From: Vairimorpha apis BRL 01
Taxonomy: Eukaryota > Microsporidia > Nosematidae
Assembly: GCA_000447185.1 (NCBI GenBank)
Contig: KE647189.1
Location: 1 to 24,319, forward strand
Length of the DNA stretch: 24,319 bases
Direction of reading: 5' to 3'
Shown here: one piece after another, positions 1 to 10,727 of the stretch
How the letters are laid out: every line of letters begins with the position of its first letter
How positions within the stretch are numbered: position 1 is the stretch's first letter
Made by a program: the position numbers and the translations under genes
The notes under the pieces: model-generated
Database searches by the model: none
The model's input: only the letters and a program-made list of their open reading frames with translations
Told to the model about the DNA's origin: nothing

Positions 1-23
1 AAAATAAATAAAAATTATAAAAA

Positions 24-150
24 TTATAACAATATTTTTAAAAATTAGTAACTAATAAAAATACAAAATATTATAAAAAATCAATAACTAATAAAATTAT
101 AACAATATTTTAAAAAATCAGTAACTAATAAAATTATAACAATATTACAA
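24..150. repeat. Imperfect tandem repeat, unit of about 36-37 bp
   Basis: The word taactaataaaa occurs at 49, 85 and 122, so the period is 36 and then 37 bases. Between these anchors the sequence follows the same order: ttataacaatattt, an A run, then ca(g/a)taactaataaaa. About three and a half units are present with substitutions and small length changes. It looks like a small minisatellite from replication slippage; no function can be inferred. Confidence 0.6.
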
Positions 151-555
151 AATAAACATTAACAGATTTTTAACATATGAAAAAATTTTATTTATAATCT
201 TATAAAAAAATGTATATAAAAAATAAATAATTTTTAAAATAATATCAAGATAAAATTAACTATAATAAAATTGTATATCAAAAATATAAAAAAAATGTTT
301 TAAAACTATTTAAATTGAAAAATAAATAAATTTTTAAAATCTTAAATTTATAGTTTATCTAACTTATTTCATTTAAACAAAATATATTTTCCATTTGATA
401 TTTATCGTATGTGTATATAAATCTACATTTATATTTTATATTTTTTAATTAATATAATAATAAAATCTTATATCTTAAATTATTTTTTTTCTAAATTCTA
501 TCCTACATATTTTCTTATTCAAATATTGATTTATTTAAAAACCTTTTTAAACATA

Positions 556-559
556 CCCC
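556..559 (+). promoter_or_regulatory. CCCC start-proximal motif of RPN9
   Basis: A CCCC run sits 4 nt before the ATG at 564. In this very C-poor sequence the same motif precedes five other genes, matching the CCC signal known near microsporidian start codons. It supports 564 as the true start. Confidence 0.6.
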
Positions 560-563
560 TTAA

Positions 564-1777
564 ATGGAAACTCTCTTATCATTTTCTCAAAACAGAATGT
601 GGCACCACTTAACTTTTAATATTCCTACAACAATAACCCATTCTAACAAACAGCAAATATATGATTTATTTTTATCAAACATATTCCAATACCATCCTAT
701 TAGTATAACTGAGTGTATAACAAAATATGTAGATTTTATGATACTAATAAAGCCATTGATTTAATTAATAAAGGACTGGATGCTATTAAAGATTCACATA
801 TGTATTCAGGTGAGTTTAATAGTTTAGTGGTTGAACTTGAGATATATAAAAGTGTTTTAATGTTGGAAAAAGATGATAAAGATGTAAGTATGAGTATTGA
901 AGAAAATAAAAATGAAGAAGTAAGCTCCAGCATATGTTCAAATGTGGATGTAGGAAAAAATGCATGTAAAAATCAAGATTTAAACAAAAATATAGTTTCA
1001 GGAATAAGTTATGCTGAAAAGTGCGTGTTTGAGTTTAAGAATATTGAAATGAATGATAAAGTTTTTAGTAGTTATAATTTTCTGTCTTACAAATATTACG
1101 AGAAAGGAGGAGATTATGAAAATTGTGTGTGGAAGTTATTGAAATATATGAAATATGTACAGAAATGTAGTGATAATAGTAATGTATGTAACAAAAATAG
1201 TGGTGATAATAATACTTGTACAATAACTAGTGATGTAACTTCTAATATAAACATTTCAAAAGAAAGTTATTTAATTTTATTAGAAAAACTAGTTAAATAT
1301 TCACTAATAAGCAAAAATTTTTACAACTTTACAGAAATAAACACTCTCCATGAATTTGACAAAATTTCACCTTTACTTAAACAATATTTCCAACTAGTCC
1401 AAGAAGGAAACTCAAAACAGGTAGAACAAAACTATCAACAAATTGAACAACTTTTTGGAAACCATGCGCTCACCATAAGAAAGAAAGTATACTATGTAGG
1501 TTTAATTAATTTATGTTTTAGCCAAACAACAAGAAGCATTTCATTTAAACAGATACAAGATAACTTAAATGTATCTGATCATGATATAAACAGTTTTTTG
1601 CTAGAAGCTTTAGGTTTAGGATTACTGAAAGGAAAAATTGATGGATATAATAAAATGTTATATTTTAGTACAATTGTTCCTAGATGTTTAGGAGAAGAAG
1701 AGTTGGATAAAATGAGATGGAAATTTGGAAATTGGAGGAGTAAGATTGAAGAAGTTATTGAGATGATGGAGAAATAA
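564..1777 (+). CDS. RPN9: 26S proteasome regulatory subunit Rpn9 (PSMD13), one frameshift
   Basis: Rpn9 is a PCI-domain subunit of the 19S proteasome lid, which helps assemble the lid and positions the Rpn11 deubiquitinase. The N-terminal part (from 564) has the MWHHLTF motif, equivalent to LWHQLTL of animal PSMD13. The C-terminal part (to 1777) has the winged-helix PCI end: ISFKQIQDNLNVS, then LLEALGLGLLKGKIDGYN, and VPRCLGEEELDKM, matching PSMD13 ISF/LTFEEIAK, VKGSIDEVD and QPRVLDLQQI. The two parts are in different frames and join near 734-737, a TTTT run that is one base short; restoring the frame gives about 404 codons, close to the usual 370-390. The excess is an Asn/Lys/Ser-rich insert around 920-1000 and 1170-1250. 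A CCCC motif supports the ATG at 564. The lesion may be a sequencing error, since conservation on both sides is good; a recent pseudogene is the alternative. Confidence 0.85.
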
Positions 1778-1941
1778 ATGTTGATGTTTTATATTTTATA
1801 ATTTGTATTATTAAGTTTTATTTTCTTTTAGCTATAATTTTTAAACTTATTTTAAGAAATATTTCATTTAAACAAATAATAATTCTAAATAGCTGTGAAT
1901 TAAAATTTTTTAATTTATAAATATATACTTGTAAATATCAT

Positions 1942-2032
1942 AAATTATATTTTTTTAGATTACATATTTATAGTTTAAAATCTTTTATTTATAATTTTTT
2001 CAGATTACAAATTTATATTTAAAAAATCTTTC
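1942..2032. repeat. Imperfect 45-bp tandem duplication
   Basis: Two adjacent units share the order T-run, agattaca(t/a)atttata, then a tt(t)aaaa..atctttt block: about 1942-1986 and 1987-2032. They differ by several substitutions and single-base gaps. This is probably local slippage or duplication in non-coding DNA. Confidence 0.45.
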
Positions 2033-4083
2033 AATTATTTTATTTTAGAGAATAAATTTTTATTTTATAACTTATTAAATTCATAAAGTATTTATTTTAA
2101 ATCTATTTTTATTTTTATTAAGTAGAATTTTAATATAATGTAATTTATTGGGTTATAATATTCACCTGATTCATTTTTGTTTAATTGACATTAACATTTT
2201 TACCATTGAGATTAGTAGAAAATTTAAAGTATTATAAAATATAATGTCACTTTTTTAATAAATTTTATACGGTTTAGTGTATTTGTTAAATTAAATGACA
2301 TTTTTAATATAATTAAAAATAAATAATTCCACTTAAAATAAAGATATTTTATTATTTTAAAAAAAATTTAACTATTAAATTTTTTTATAAAATATCAAAT
2401 TTATTAATAAAACAAAACTATGATACTAAAAAATTATTTGTATAAACGTAATTAAATTAGAATTTATATAAGAAAACATATATACTATATTGATAAATAT
2501 TTTCATTTAAATATTATATTAAATGTAATATTAATATTTAAGTAAATTGCCTGTAATACATAACTTTTTAAATTTACCTACAGATTAAAAATATGTTTTA
2601 TAAAATTAAATAAATTATAAAAAGATTAAATTTTCAAAATTTGTTCCATATTGACAAATTTATTTTTTCAAACAATTTAATTTTTTAAATTTCAAAAATT
2701 GTAAAACATAAATTAAAAAATTAATAAGTTAGAAAAAATAATTGATTTTTAATAAATTTATAAAAACGTAAAATAATATGATATATGTAAAATTATAATT
2801 TAAAATTAATAAAATAAAAAATATTTATTTATGATATAATTGATTCATAAATTGTGTGTTTTTTTGTCAAGATTGAATATTAGTTGATATTATTTAACAC
2901 TTCCATTTTAGTTCTTATTTACTTAATTTGTTGATTTTTTTAAATCAAATATTATCTACATAAATTTAATTAAACTCTTTAAGGTTATTTTTAAAACTCT
3001 GGATTAAAATTATGCTTGTATGTAATTGTATATATTGATTTATAATATTATGCTTATAATAGATTGTTATTATAAATTAAAAATCATTTTACACGGCATA
3101 ATGTTCGTTTTAATTATATGCATACCCACAAATTATTTATCAGTAGGTCGTATTTATGTTTTTTCTTAATTTTTACAACTTTTAGCATTGTGAACTTTCA
3201 TAAAATTTATCTTTATAATTTTCATGAAGATATTTTTAATAATTATATGTAATTAAATATAGAAAGATAACATGAAAATGAATAAAATTAGTGATAAATA
3301 TTATAAAACAGATCAATTAATAAATAATATAAATAAAAATAATTATGTCCACATGACATTACGGAAAACGAATGATAAAGCTAAAAAATATTATAAATAA
3401 ATATTTTTATAAAAAAAAAACTTATATATTTTGCACTAAATAAAGTTTTTTTGTTGCTTTAAAAATTAACAATATTATCTAATTTATATTTTAAAATGTT
3501 AGTTATTCTTAATCAAATTTTATATACTTTTTTAAGAATTAATATTTTATGATATGCAAAAAAATATGGTATGAATTTTATTTTTAACATTTTTTATTGC
3601 AAAATTTGGAAAATCTTTCTTATTTTTATTTTAAATTTACAATTAAAATTTTTTTTAAATTAACTTAAGATTTTACATTAAACAAATAAATAAATTTACT
3701 TAATTTTTTATATAAATATGATTGTTATATGATTAAAGATGTTAAATCAACTTTACATACATTTTATTTAACTTTGTATACTATTTTATTAAATTTAAAC
3801 TTTTCAACAATGATAATTTTTAATTAAATTTATATTATGTTGTGATATTAAAATTTATAATGATATATTATTTGTTGAAATGTGACAAATATCTAAATTT
3901 TATCTTACTCAACTAAAATATGAAATAAATTATAAATTATAAGATATAAAAATATGTGTATATTTTTTGTCTTTATAAATATTAATTTATTGTATGTAAA
4001 ATATAAAATATTTTATATATAAAAATTTATATCAAGAAAATTTTTGTTTTATAAAAATAACGTTTTTTATGTAAATTATTATT

Positions 4084-4086
4084 CCC
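4084..4086 (+). promoter_or_regulatory. CCC start-proximal motif of the Rpa43-like gene
   Basis: CCC lies 2 nt before the ATG at 4089. It decides the start: the frame is open further upstream but has no other ATG there, while this ATG is placed directly behind the motif shared with the other genes. Confidence 0.6.
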
Positions 4087-4088
4087 TT

Positions 4089-4481
4089 ATGAATTTATCA
4101 AAGATAAAACTTCAGATTTCAACAAAAATTAGTCCTAAAAATTTTAATAATCCAGAAATAGAAATAAACAAACAGCTTTCTTTATATCTATTTAAATACA
4201 CATATAAATTATTAGGAATACCACTTTGCTATCAAATTGTTGGAATTTATCCGATTGGAAATTTAATACTAGATAATAGTTGTGTATTTTTAACTACCGT
4301 AGTTGAGTATGATGTTTTAAAAATAAAAATAGGAGATTATTTAACATCCGAAGAAGGATATTACTTTAAAATTTTTAGTGTTATAATTGATAACGATAAT
4401 AATTATACTGGACGATTTAAAGTTATTGATATTAATAATACAGAAGAAGATTTTACATATATTATTGGAGAAAAGGTTTAA
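4089..4481 (+). CDS. RNA polymerase subunit of the Rpb7/Rpa43 family, most like Pol I Rpa43
   Basis: Predicted 130-residue protein resembling the N-terminal domain of Rpa43, which with its partner forms the stalk of RNA polymerase I and contacts the initiation factor Rrn3. Visible matches are a beta strand LQISTKISP followed by a Pro/Glu-containing helix (yeast Rpa43 LYVSLAP), then SLYLFKYTYKLLGIPLCY (yeast LVMKYNNKVGGVVLGY), then GNLILDN...FLTTVVEYDVL and IGDYL (yeast TPFGF...VNLYVW and VGDVL). The C-terminal OB-fold extension is reduced: yeast Rpa43 is 326 residues. Residues 110-130 are acidic and end without a recognisable domain. The paralogues Rpb7 (Pol II) and Rpc25 (Pol III) share the fold, but the KY..kl.GIPL.Y pattern favours Rpa43. 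The family is fairly sure, the exact paralogue less so. Confidence 0.6.
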   Translation: MNLSKIKLQISTKISPKNFNNPEIEINKQLSLYLFKYTYKLLGIPLCYQIVGIYPIGNLILDNSCVFLTTVVEYDVLKIKIGDYLTSEEGYYFKIFSVIIDNDNNYTGRFKVIDINNTEEDFTYIIGEKV

Positions 4482-6395
4482 TTTGTGTATACAAATAAAA
4501 TTTTTGAAATATAATATTTATAAAAAGTAAAACTTATTTTTAACTCTTTATAATTTAGATTTTTTTTGTAAATTTAAAAATAAATTGCTGTGATAGATAA
4601 TATTGTTATATTTTTCACATAACAATTATAACAAAAAAAACATTATTTGCATTTAACAGAAAAAAATAAAAACTTTTAAAGATTATATATATTTAAATTT
4701 ATATATACATGTAATTTTTTTCTTCTTGCTTTGTTTTAACAGAACAATAAAGATAAAAGGTTTTAATATATGTTCTTATGATAATTTTGGTATATACCAA
4801 TATTTACTATGCTTACTATATTTTTATTTAATTTATGATTTAGTTTATAAAATTATGTTTTTTATAAAACAAAATATTATAAATCTAATAAATCATTTAA
4901 AACAACTTTTTAACTAATAAATAAAAATTTATTTATTTTTTAATTATATTAATATAAATTTTAAAATAAAACATTAAAATTACATAGATTTAAATATAAA
5001 TTTTATTAAGCACAAATACATATAATTTTTTTTATTTGTAATATCATTTACATATATTTTACTAAAATATATGCAAAAAATCAAATATTTAGGAAATAAA
5101 TATATTACCCAAATATTAAGTATATGTAAATATTTTTTTTATAAATTATAAATTTAAAAATTAATAACATAAAAGCTAGCTTGTTTAAAATGATAACTTT
5201 TTTTATATTACATTTTTATTTTATACACTTTTAATTTCTACTTTGAATGCAGAACACGTACTTTTAAGATGTTATATGAAAAATGTGTTGTAAACTAAAA
5301 ATCTCTAAAAATTTATTATAAAATTTGGACTTCTGTATAAGTTAAATATAATTGATTTCATTATTTTAATAATTTTTTAAATGCTTTTGTTTTTTTGATA
5401 GTATTAATTAATGTAACAAATAATGATTTTCTTTCAAAAATTTAAAAGTGTTATAAATTTAAAACATTTTAATTATATCAAGTTTAAAGTATTAATTTCA
5501 TAATGTTTGATATTTTTAGATTTTCTTAGTTTGATTTAATTTTAAATTTTTTCATCTTATAAAAAAATCATATATGACAAATATAACTTATATACTTTAA
5601 AATTTTTATATCTTTTGTTGATATATACAATTTAAACATAAACTTTTACATTTTTATTATTTATTAAATGAAAATTTAATGGATAAATACATATAATATT
5701 TGAAAGATTTGTTTTAAATTTTTTCATTTATAGTAGAAATTTACAAAATTATATAAGTGATACTATTTTATTTATAAAAAAAATTATTACAATTAATAAA
5801 TATATTAACAAAAATAAAAACTTAATATTTTTAACATTGTTTTGGATTTTATTTAAACTTATACTTGTATTAAATAACATTTTTTTTAAAATTTAATAGA
5901 ATTATATAATAAATAAAATTTTAAGACTATAAACTTAAAACAAAATATATAAATTATATTTAAACGAACATACAAATATGCAAATAGATTTTTTATAAAT
6001 ACAAATTATTTTATACATAGAATTGTGTATAAACAAAAATTAAAAATAACTTAACTTATTTAATGTATATTTTTTATAATTTTACCAAAAATAATATTTA
6101 AAAAATTAAACATAAACAGTCTTAACTAAACAAAGGTTGAAAAATCACTGTAAAAGATCATTAGTTATTTTAAAAGTAAAATTTTAGTTAATATAAATTT
6201 AGTGCAAAATGTTGTTTAAGTTGATATTTATTTATAAATCGGTTTTTTAACACATATAATATTATATAAGAAAAAAATCATTTTTTATAATAATTGTAAT
6301 TTAAACAAAAAATCATTTTAAGCTTAAAATTTTATACTAAATGAAAAAAATCCAAAAAAACAATCAGTTAATTTTTTTATTTAAAAATACATTAA
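4482..6395. other. AT-rich intergenic region
   Basis: 1.9 kb with no supported gene. An open stretch at about 4726-4917 lacks an early ATG and any CCC motif and has A/T-driven composition, so I do not call it. A slightly richer patch at 5240-5345 reads as short interrupted peptides on the + strand, with no family recognised; it could be an old relic. Confidence 0.5.
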
Positions 6396-6844
6396 TTAAT
6401 GTAAAAATTTTATATTCTTAAATTGTACTGCTTGTTTACCATCAACATCCAAAAAATCAAAAGCAGAACTGTTTTTAATTAAATCATCTTTATCTTTAAA
6501 ATGATATTGTATGATTCTGTTTCGCTTTAAAGTAAAATGATTGATTTTAAACATTCTAACATCTAAAAAAGAACCGTTTTCAAAATGAATAATAAAAATT
6601 AAATCAACATCTTTAAAAAAATTATTATATAGCATTCTACATTTCTTCTTTTTTTTATCATAGGAATGAAAGGTATCAATTTCATCCAAAAAGGTTCTAC
6701 GTTCTTCTTTTCCCAAAAACCACCAATCACGGGCTTTAATCATGTCTATTTTTTTATTTCTTCAGAACAATTTGTTATCTTAAATGTAAACATATTACAT
6801 TTACATAACATTAAAAAAATTAAAAATTCAAAAATACTTAACAT
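6396..6844 (-). CDS. Secreted protein family member A (paralogue of 18391-18921), frameshifted
   Basis: Unknown function. The main frame, from an internal ATG at 6743 to 6396, encodes about 115 residues beginning MIKARDWWFLGKEERR. It is about half identical by eye to the paralogue at 18391-18921, sharing KA.DWW, TF..Y, FII.F.(N/D)GSF.DVR.FKIN, TL.R and KDK.DLIKNS.AF.F. A second frame starting at 6844 encodes a hydrophobic leader, MLSIFEFLIFLMLCKCN, then FKITNCSEEIKK, which aligns with the paralogue's FNIQNCNKKIYK just before its KAQDWW. The two frames meet in a T run at 6749-6755 (+ strand) that is one base short, and reading on hits a TAG. With one more base the protein would be about 149 residues with a signal peptide. 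No CCC motif precedes 6844, unlike the paralogue, so real decay is possible; an assembly error is equally plausible. The extended N-terminus is inferred from the paralogue. Confidence 0.65.
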
Positions 6845-7599
6845 TATATCTTGTATGATGATTTATTTTATATAGTTTTTTTTAATTAATCATTTTAAAT
6901 GGATAAATTAAAATTTAAAAATTTTATTAAATTTTTTTTATTATATTAAATAAATATATAATTGTATATTTTAAAAAATTTAAATACAAAATATTATATA
7001 TATAAACTTTTAAAAATGCGTTGTAAAACAATTGCTTAATTTAAACTCTACTAAACACAACACGTTTATATATATAAAAAAATACTGTATTTAATTTTTT
7101 TATTTTTAAATTAAAATTTCAAAAATTAAATTAAAAAATTAAATATTTGCATGTAATATGAAATAAAAACTATTATAGTTATGCTAATTTTTAAAAAATT
7201 TTAATCTTTAACTTAAAAAAAATTTAAATCGCTATATATATTGAAAATTTATTAAATGCTTTTTTTTAAAATTAATTATACATTTAGTTTATATTCTATG
7301 TGTATTAATTTAAAATTTTATTTTTTACAAAAAAAAAATAATAAGTTAAATATAAGTAAAAAAATTTAAAAAATCTTTAAAAATATAAAATTTTGTTATA
7401 AAAATCTTTGTAATTCTTTTAAACTAAAACATTCAAAATAAAAAAAAATTTACAATATAAATATAAGTATATAATTTTATTCATAAAAATTAATCGAAAT
7501 TTTAAAATTTTTAATTAAAAAGTTTAATGAATTATACTCGTTATTTTTCATTATCAAGCTTATTCAATTTCAACTTAAGATCAAACACTCATAAAAGTT
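6845..7599. other. AT-rich intergenic region
   Basis: No gene seen. Homopolymer-rich A/T sequence lies between the secreted-protein gene and the retroelement relic. Complexity rises from about 7530, where the 3' side of the relic may begin. Confidence 0.55.
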
Positions 7600-8450
7600 T
7601 TACAAATTTCAGATACTTTAGATTAAATATAGCACATAGTTTGCATCATTATATCTATCTCTTATGTTTTTCCGATGTTTCACTATGAGACACAAAACGT
7701 ACTAGCTTCTCTATGTTCTTCTCTATCTCATCTTTATTAACATCCTTCTGGTAATAGCTTCATCTTTGTTCTAATTAAGTAGACTCTAAAGTCTTCTTAA
7801 GTACTATAGATTGGATGTATGCTTTTGAGAATGGTTTGTTTTCTAGCTCTCTGATGTGATTACTTTAGTATTTATTACCACACCATACCATGTCAAACAT
7901 ACAAAACTATCTTTATTTAAGCTTTATGGATTGCACCTAGAGCTCATTTGCAAAAAGGTTGTACTTTTTGAGTTTTCATTCTCGACTATTAAAAATCATT
8001 CCAAGTTGTTATTCCAACCTCTACATAAATTTTTCTTTCTTTTTTTTGTCAAAAACAAAAATATTAGGCTTATTATGACTAACCTTAATATCATATAAAT
8101 CTTGTATCTACTAGTATAAATTCTAAATTATTCTCTATAATTTCCTGAACATAGAGCCTTTAAATTTTTTAGTCTTTTTAAAGCCATGTTTTTTGCACTG
8201 TAAGAAATGTAGACATCTAACTGCTTTATTGTGTCTTTTCATATAGTCACGACCTAACATTTGATCCCATTTAGTGCTAGATTTTCGATAGTCTTCCTGT
8301 GTGATCTACAGTGATGACAATATCTCTTATCCACAAAAAAAATCCTATCTTGTAAGAAGCAATACAATGCTTATCATAAAACCTGATATTGTTTTTTTAT
8401 GCACGAAAAAATCCCATGATGCTTACTTGTTTGTAGTTCCTAGCTCTGTA
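7600..8450 (-). mobile_element. Degenerate 3' fragment of an RLE-type non-LTR retrotransposon
   Basis: Read on the - strand from about 8450 down, the order matches the C-terminal part of a retrotransposon polyprotein: ALYCFLQDRIFF, a zinc motif CHHC, MLGRDYMKRHNKAVRC, then SHNKPNIFVFDKKKKE and VEVGITT (the PD...E core of the restriction-like endonuclease, with Asn replacing the Asp), and finally IQSIVLKKTLES before a stop near 7655. These pieces lie in several frames with many stops, so the copy is dead. It has diverged from the copies at 16.8 and 19.9 kb by substitutions throughout. The histidine/cysteine half of the zinc motif is lost. The reverse transcriptase core is absent, as expected for a 5'-truncated insertion. 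G+C is visibly higher than in the flanks. Confidence 0.75.
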
Positions 8451-9826
8451 AAACTATTTTTTATATTTTAATATTTAATAATATTGAAATAAAATTTTAG
8501 ATACATTTTTTTTACAATAAAATTTAAGAATGAATAATTGTTAAGTTTTATCAAACTATTTTTACTTCATTTTTATATTTAAATATAAATAAATCATTAA
8601 TTCATAAAAAAACATTTTTAACTATTTTTTATTTTTAAAAAATATAATTATATATTATTTATAAATTTTTAACACTTAATTTGTTTATATAAAATATAAT
8701 GTTTTTAAAATTCTACTTTTTAATCTTAAAAAAATAATTAAAGGTGTAATAGTAAATAAAATATTTTTAAATTAATTCTTGTTAAAAACAAAAATAATAA
8801 AATTTATTTGATTTGTATTTATATTATATTAAAAACAAAACATATACAATAAAAACTAATATTTTATATTTATACTTATAATATAAGTGTTTTAAGTAAA
8901 CTTAAAAAATTAAAAATAAATTTAAAATTAAGTAGTTTATGTAAATAGTTTTTTTAATAAATACAAAAATTAAACTTAAAAAAAAGTATTGCATATATAA
9001 TTTTAAAAAATTTAATTTAATACAAATATAGATTTATAGATAAACATAAATAAAAATGTATTAATATTACAATTTTATATTAATAGTACTATATATATTT
9101 ACTCAACCTATCTTTAGCAAATTTTAAAAATACTAATTTTTACTATATTTATATGTATGTTTACTATTTCAAAATAAATTCGAATTTTTGTCAAAAAATT
9201 AATTTTTAATTATTACAAAAAAAATATATCATTAAAAAAACTAATATTTTTTTTGATAAAATTTTAAAATAATCATAGATATACTTATATAAATTTATTA
9301 GTATTATAAGTATGAAAAAAAATTTATTGTAATGATTTTTTATGAATGTATAATTGCAGTTTAAAATAGACAATTTCAAAGTAAGTTTATAATTTTTTAA
9401 ATAGTTGCTATAAAATAAAGTAATTAATTTACATGAATAAAATTAATTTCTCATCATCTAAAAAAGTAAATGTTAGAAATTATATTTTATAATCTAGAAA
9501 AACATTTGAATTTAATAAACAAAACAATAAATATAAAAAAATTATTTAGATGCAAAAATATCAATTTAAAGTAATTTGAAATAATTACCAGTTAAATAAT
9601 TTAATAATAATAAAATTTTATTCATTTTTTAAATTTATATATTATTAAGTGATTCAATTTTTTATTTATATTATCTTTGATGAAACAAATATTAATACAA
9701 AAAAAATTATGGTAAATGTTCTATTAAAAAGTAAAAATAATTTTACACGTCAACCATATCTTATCAAATAAATTTTTTTGTCAATTATTACAAAATGATA
9801 AATTATTCATAAATAAACAAAAAATA
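8451..9826. other. AT-rich intergenic region
   Basis: 1.4 kb of A/T-run DNA with no open frame that I can support and no recognisable RNA. It separates the retroelement relic from the gene at 9834. Confidence 0.6.
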
Positions 9827-9829
9827 CCC
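9827..9829 (+). promoter_or_regulatory. CCC start-proximal motif
   Basis: A CCC followed by ttta lies 4 nt before the ATG at 9834, with the same spacing as at RPN9. It supports this start and the reality of the otherwise unrecognised gene. Confidence 0.6.
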
Positions 9830-9833
9830 TTTA

Positions 9834-10727
9834 ATGTACTATATACTAATTCTGTTAAAAATAAATTGTAAATTTACTTTACCTTCCTTTTATATAAATG
9901 AATATATATATTTTGGATCTTATTTTACAATTTTAGAAAGGATAAATAAAAATATTAATAAAATTATGAATACTGCAAATATAATAAATCTATTAGAAAC
10001 TAAAAAACAAAAAATTGATAAAAATTTTTATGAAGAAACTTTATCAGATTCTAAATTGTTATTAAAATCTTATTCGTTTAAGCAGGAAGAAATTTATAAA
10101 CATCTAAAAATGATTAATAATACAAAGCAAAAGACAAGTCCGGATTATTGTGATAACATAAAAACAATACTTATATTAGTGGATATGTTGGCATATTCAC
10201 ATCAAATTAATTGTTTGATACCAGAAATTCGAATTTTGCTTTTGTATTCTATATCGATTTATGACATCCAAAATAATATTGATCAAATATTATATATGTT
10301 TTTTTTACTTATAAAATATGCAGAATCTGCAATGTTAATTATAAATGACGAAACGTTGTTAACTACACGTAATAATTTAGAAATTGGTATATCTTCTTTG
10401 TTAAAATTAATTTACCATTCTTTAAAAAAAGGTATTTTAGCCACAGAAAATTTTAAAAAAATAGATATGACTTTTAGTGATCGTTTTAAAATTGATGCAG
10501 AAAACAGGCTTTTAAAAATTTATAAAACATGTATCACTTTGTTATACATTGAAAATTTAAAAATATGTGCTGATACTAATATACAAAATAATACTTTTGA
10601 AATAATGGCATCTTATGGATCTTTTTGGGAGTCAAATATGCATATTTTGCATGATTACTATGATGAAATGAATAAGTATATTTTTAAAGATTTGTATTTT
10701 TTAGGTAATTCAATAATAGGACATTAA
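9834..10727 (+). CDS. Hypothetical protein, helix-rich, 297 residues
   Basis: I do not recognise the family. The start is supported by the CCC motif 4 nt upstream. The first 12-16 residues (MYYILILLKINCKF) are hydrophobic and could be a weak signal peptide or anchor, though the lysine inside is unfavourable. The body is mostly helical, rich in Leu/Ile/Lys/Asn, with a strongly hydrophobic stretch around residues 108-165 (TILILVDMLAY...IRILLLYSISIYD...ILYMFFLLI) suggesting buried helices rather than clear membrane spans. The C-terminal part has several aromatic residues (GSFWES, HDYYDEM, KDLYFLG). The frame is intact over 297 codons in a sequence where random frames rarely exceed 80, so it is very likely a real gene. 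It shows a weak resemblance in pattern to the protein at 14775-15428; see the finding. Confidence 0.7.
   Translation: MYYILILLKINCKFTLPSFYINEYIYFGSYFTILERINKNINKIMNTANIINLLETKKQKIDKNFYEETLSDSKLLLKSYSFKQEEIYKHLKMINNTKQKTSPDYCDNIKTILILVDMLAYSHQINCLIPEIRILLLYSISIYDIQNNIDQILYMFFLLIKYAESAMLIINDETLLTTRNNLEIGISSLLKLIYHSLKKGILATENFKKIDMTFSDRFKIDAENRLLKIYKTCITLLYIENLKICADTNIQNNTFEIMASYGSFWESNMHILHDYYDEMNKYIFKDLYFLGNSIIGH

Larger units (their letters stand above)
1..563. other. AT-rich intergenic region upstream of RPN9
   Basis: No gene is visible here. The first 150 bases hold a short tandem repeat, listed separately. The rest is A/T-run sequence ending in the CCCC motif and start codon of the RPN9 gene. 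C-containing words become more frequent over the last 100 bases, which may mark the RPN9 promoter region, but no defined box can be named. Confidence 0.6.
1778..4088. other. Long AT-rich intergenic region
   Basis: 2.3 kb without a credible gene. It consists of A and T runs with stops in all frames. A pair of imperfect 45-bp direct repeats at 1942-2032 is listed separately. Slightly more complex words occur around 2150-2280 and 3080-3210, but I find no frame with recognisable protein there and no tRNA-like fold. Confidence 0.6.

Noticed and set aside
3080..3210. Slightly richer patch considered as a tRNA or small RNA gene
   Set aside because: No acceptor stem, no T-loop TTCRA motif in position and no cloverleaf could be drawn.
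4726..4917. Open frame of 63 codons, hydrophobic
   Set aside because: It has no early ATG and no CCC motif, and its Ile/Leu/Tyr/Phe/Asn content is what AT-rich DNA gives by chance. The T-rich stretch plus AG before it looks like a 3' splice site, but no exon partner was found.
7856..8098. Open + strand frame of 80 codons
   Set aside because: It lies antisense to the decayed retroelement at 7600-8450, whose - strand protein blocks explain the sequence better.
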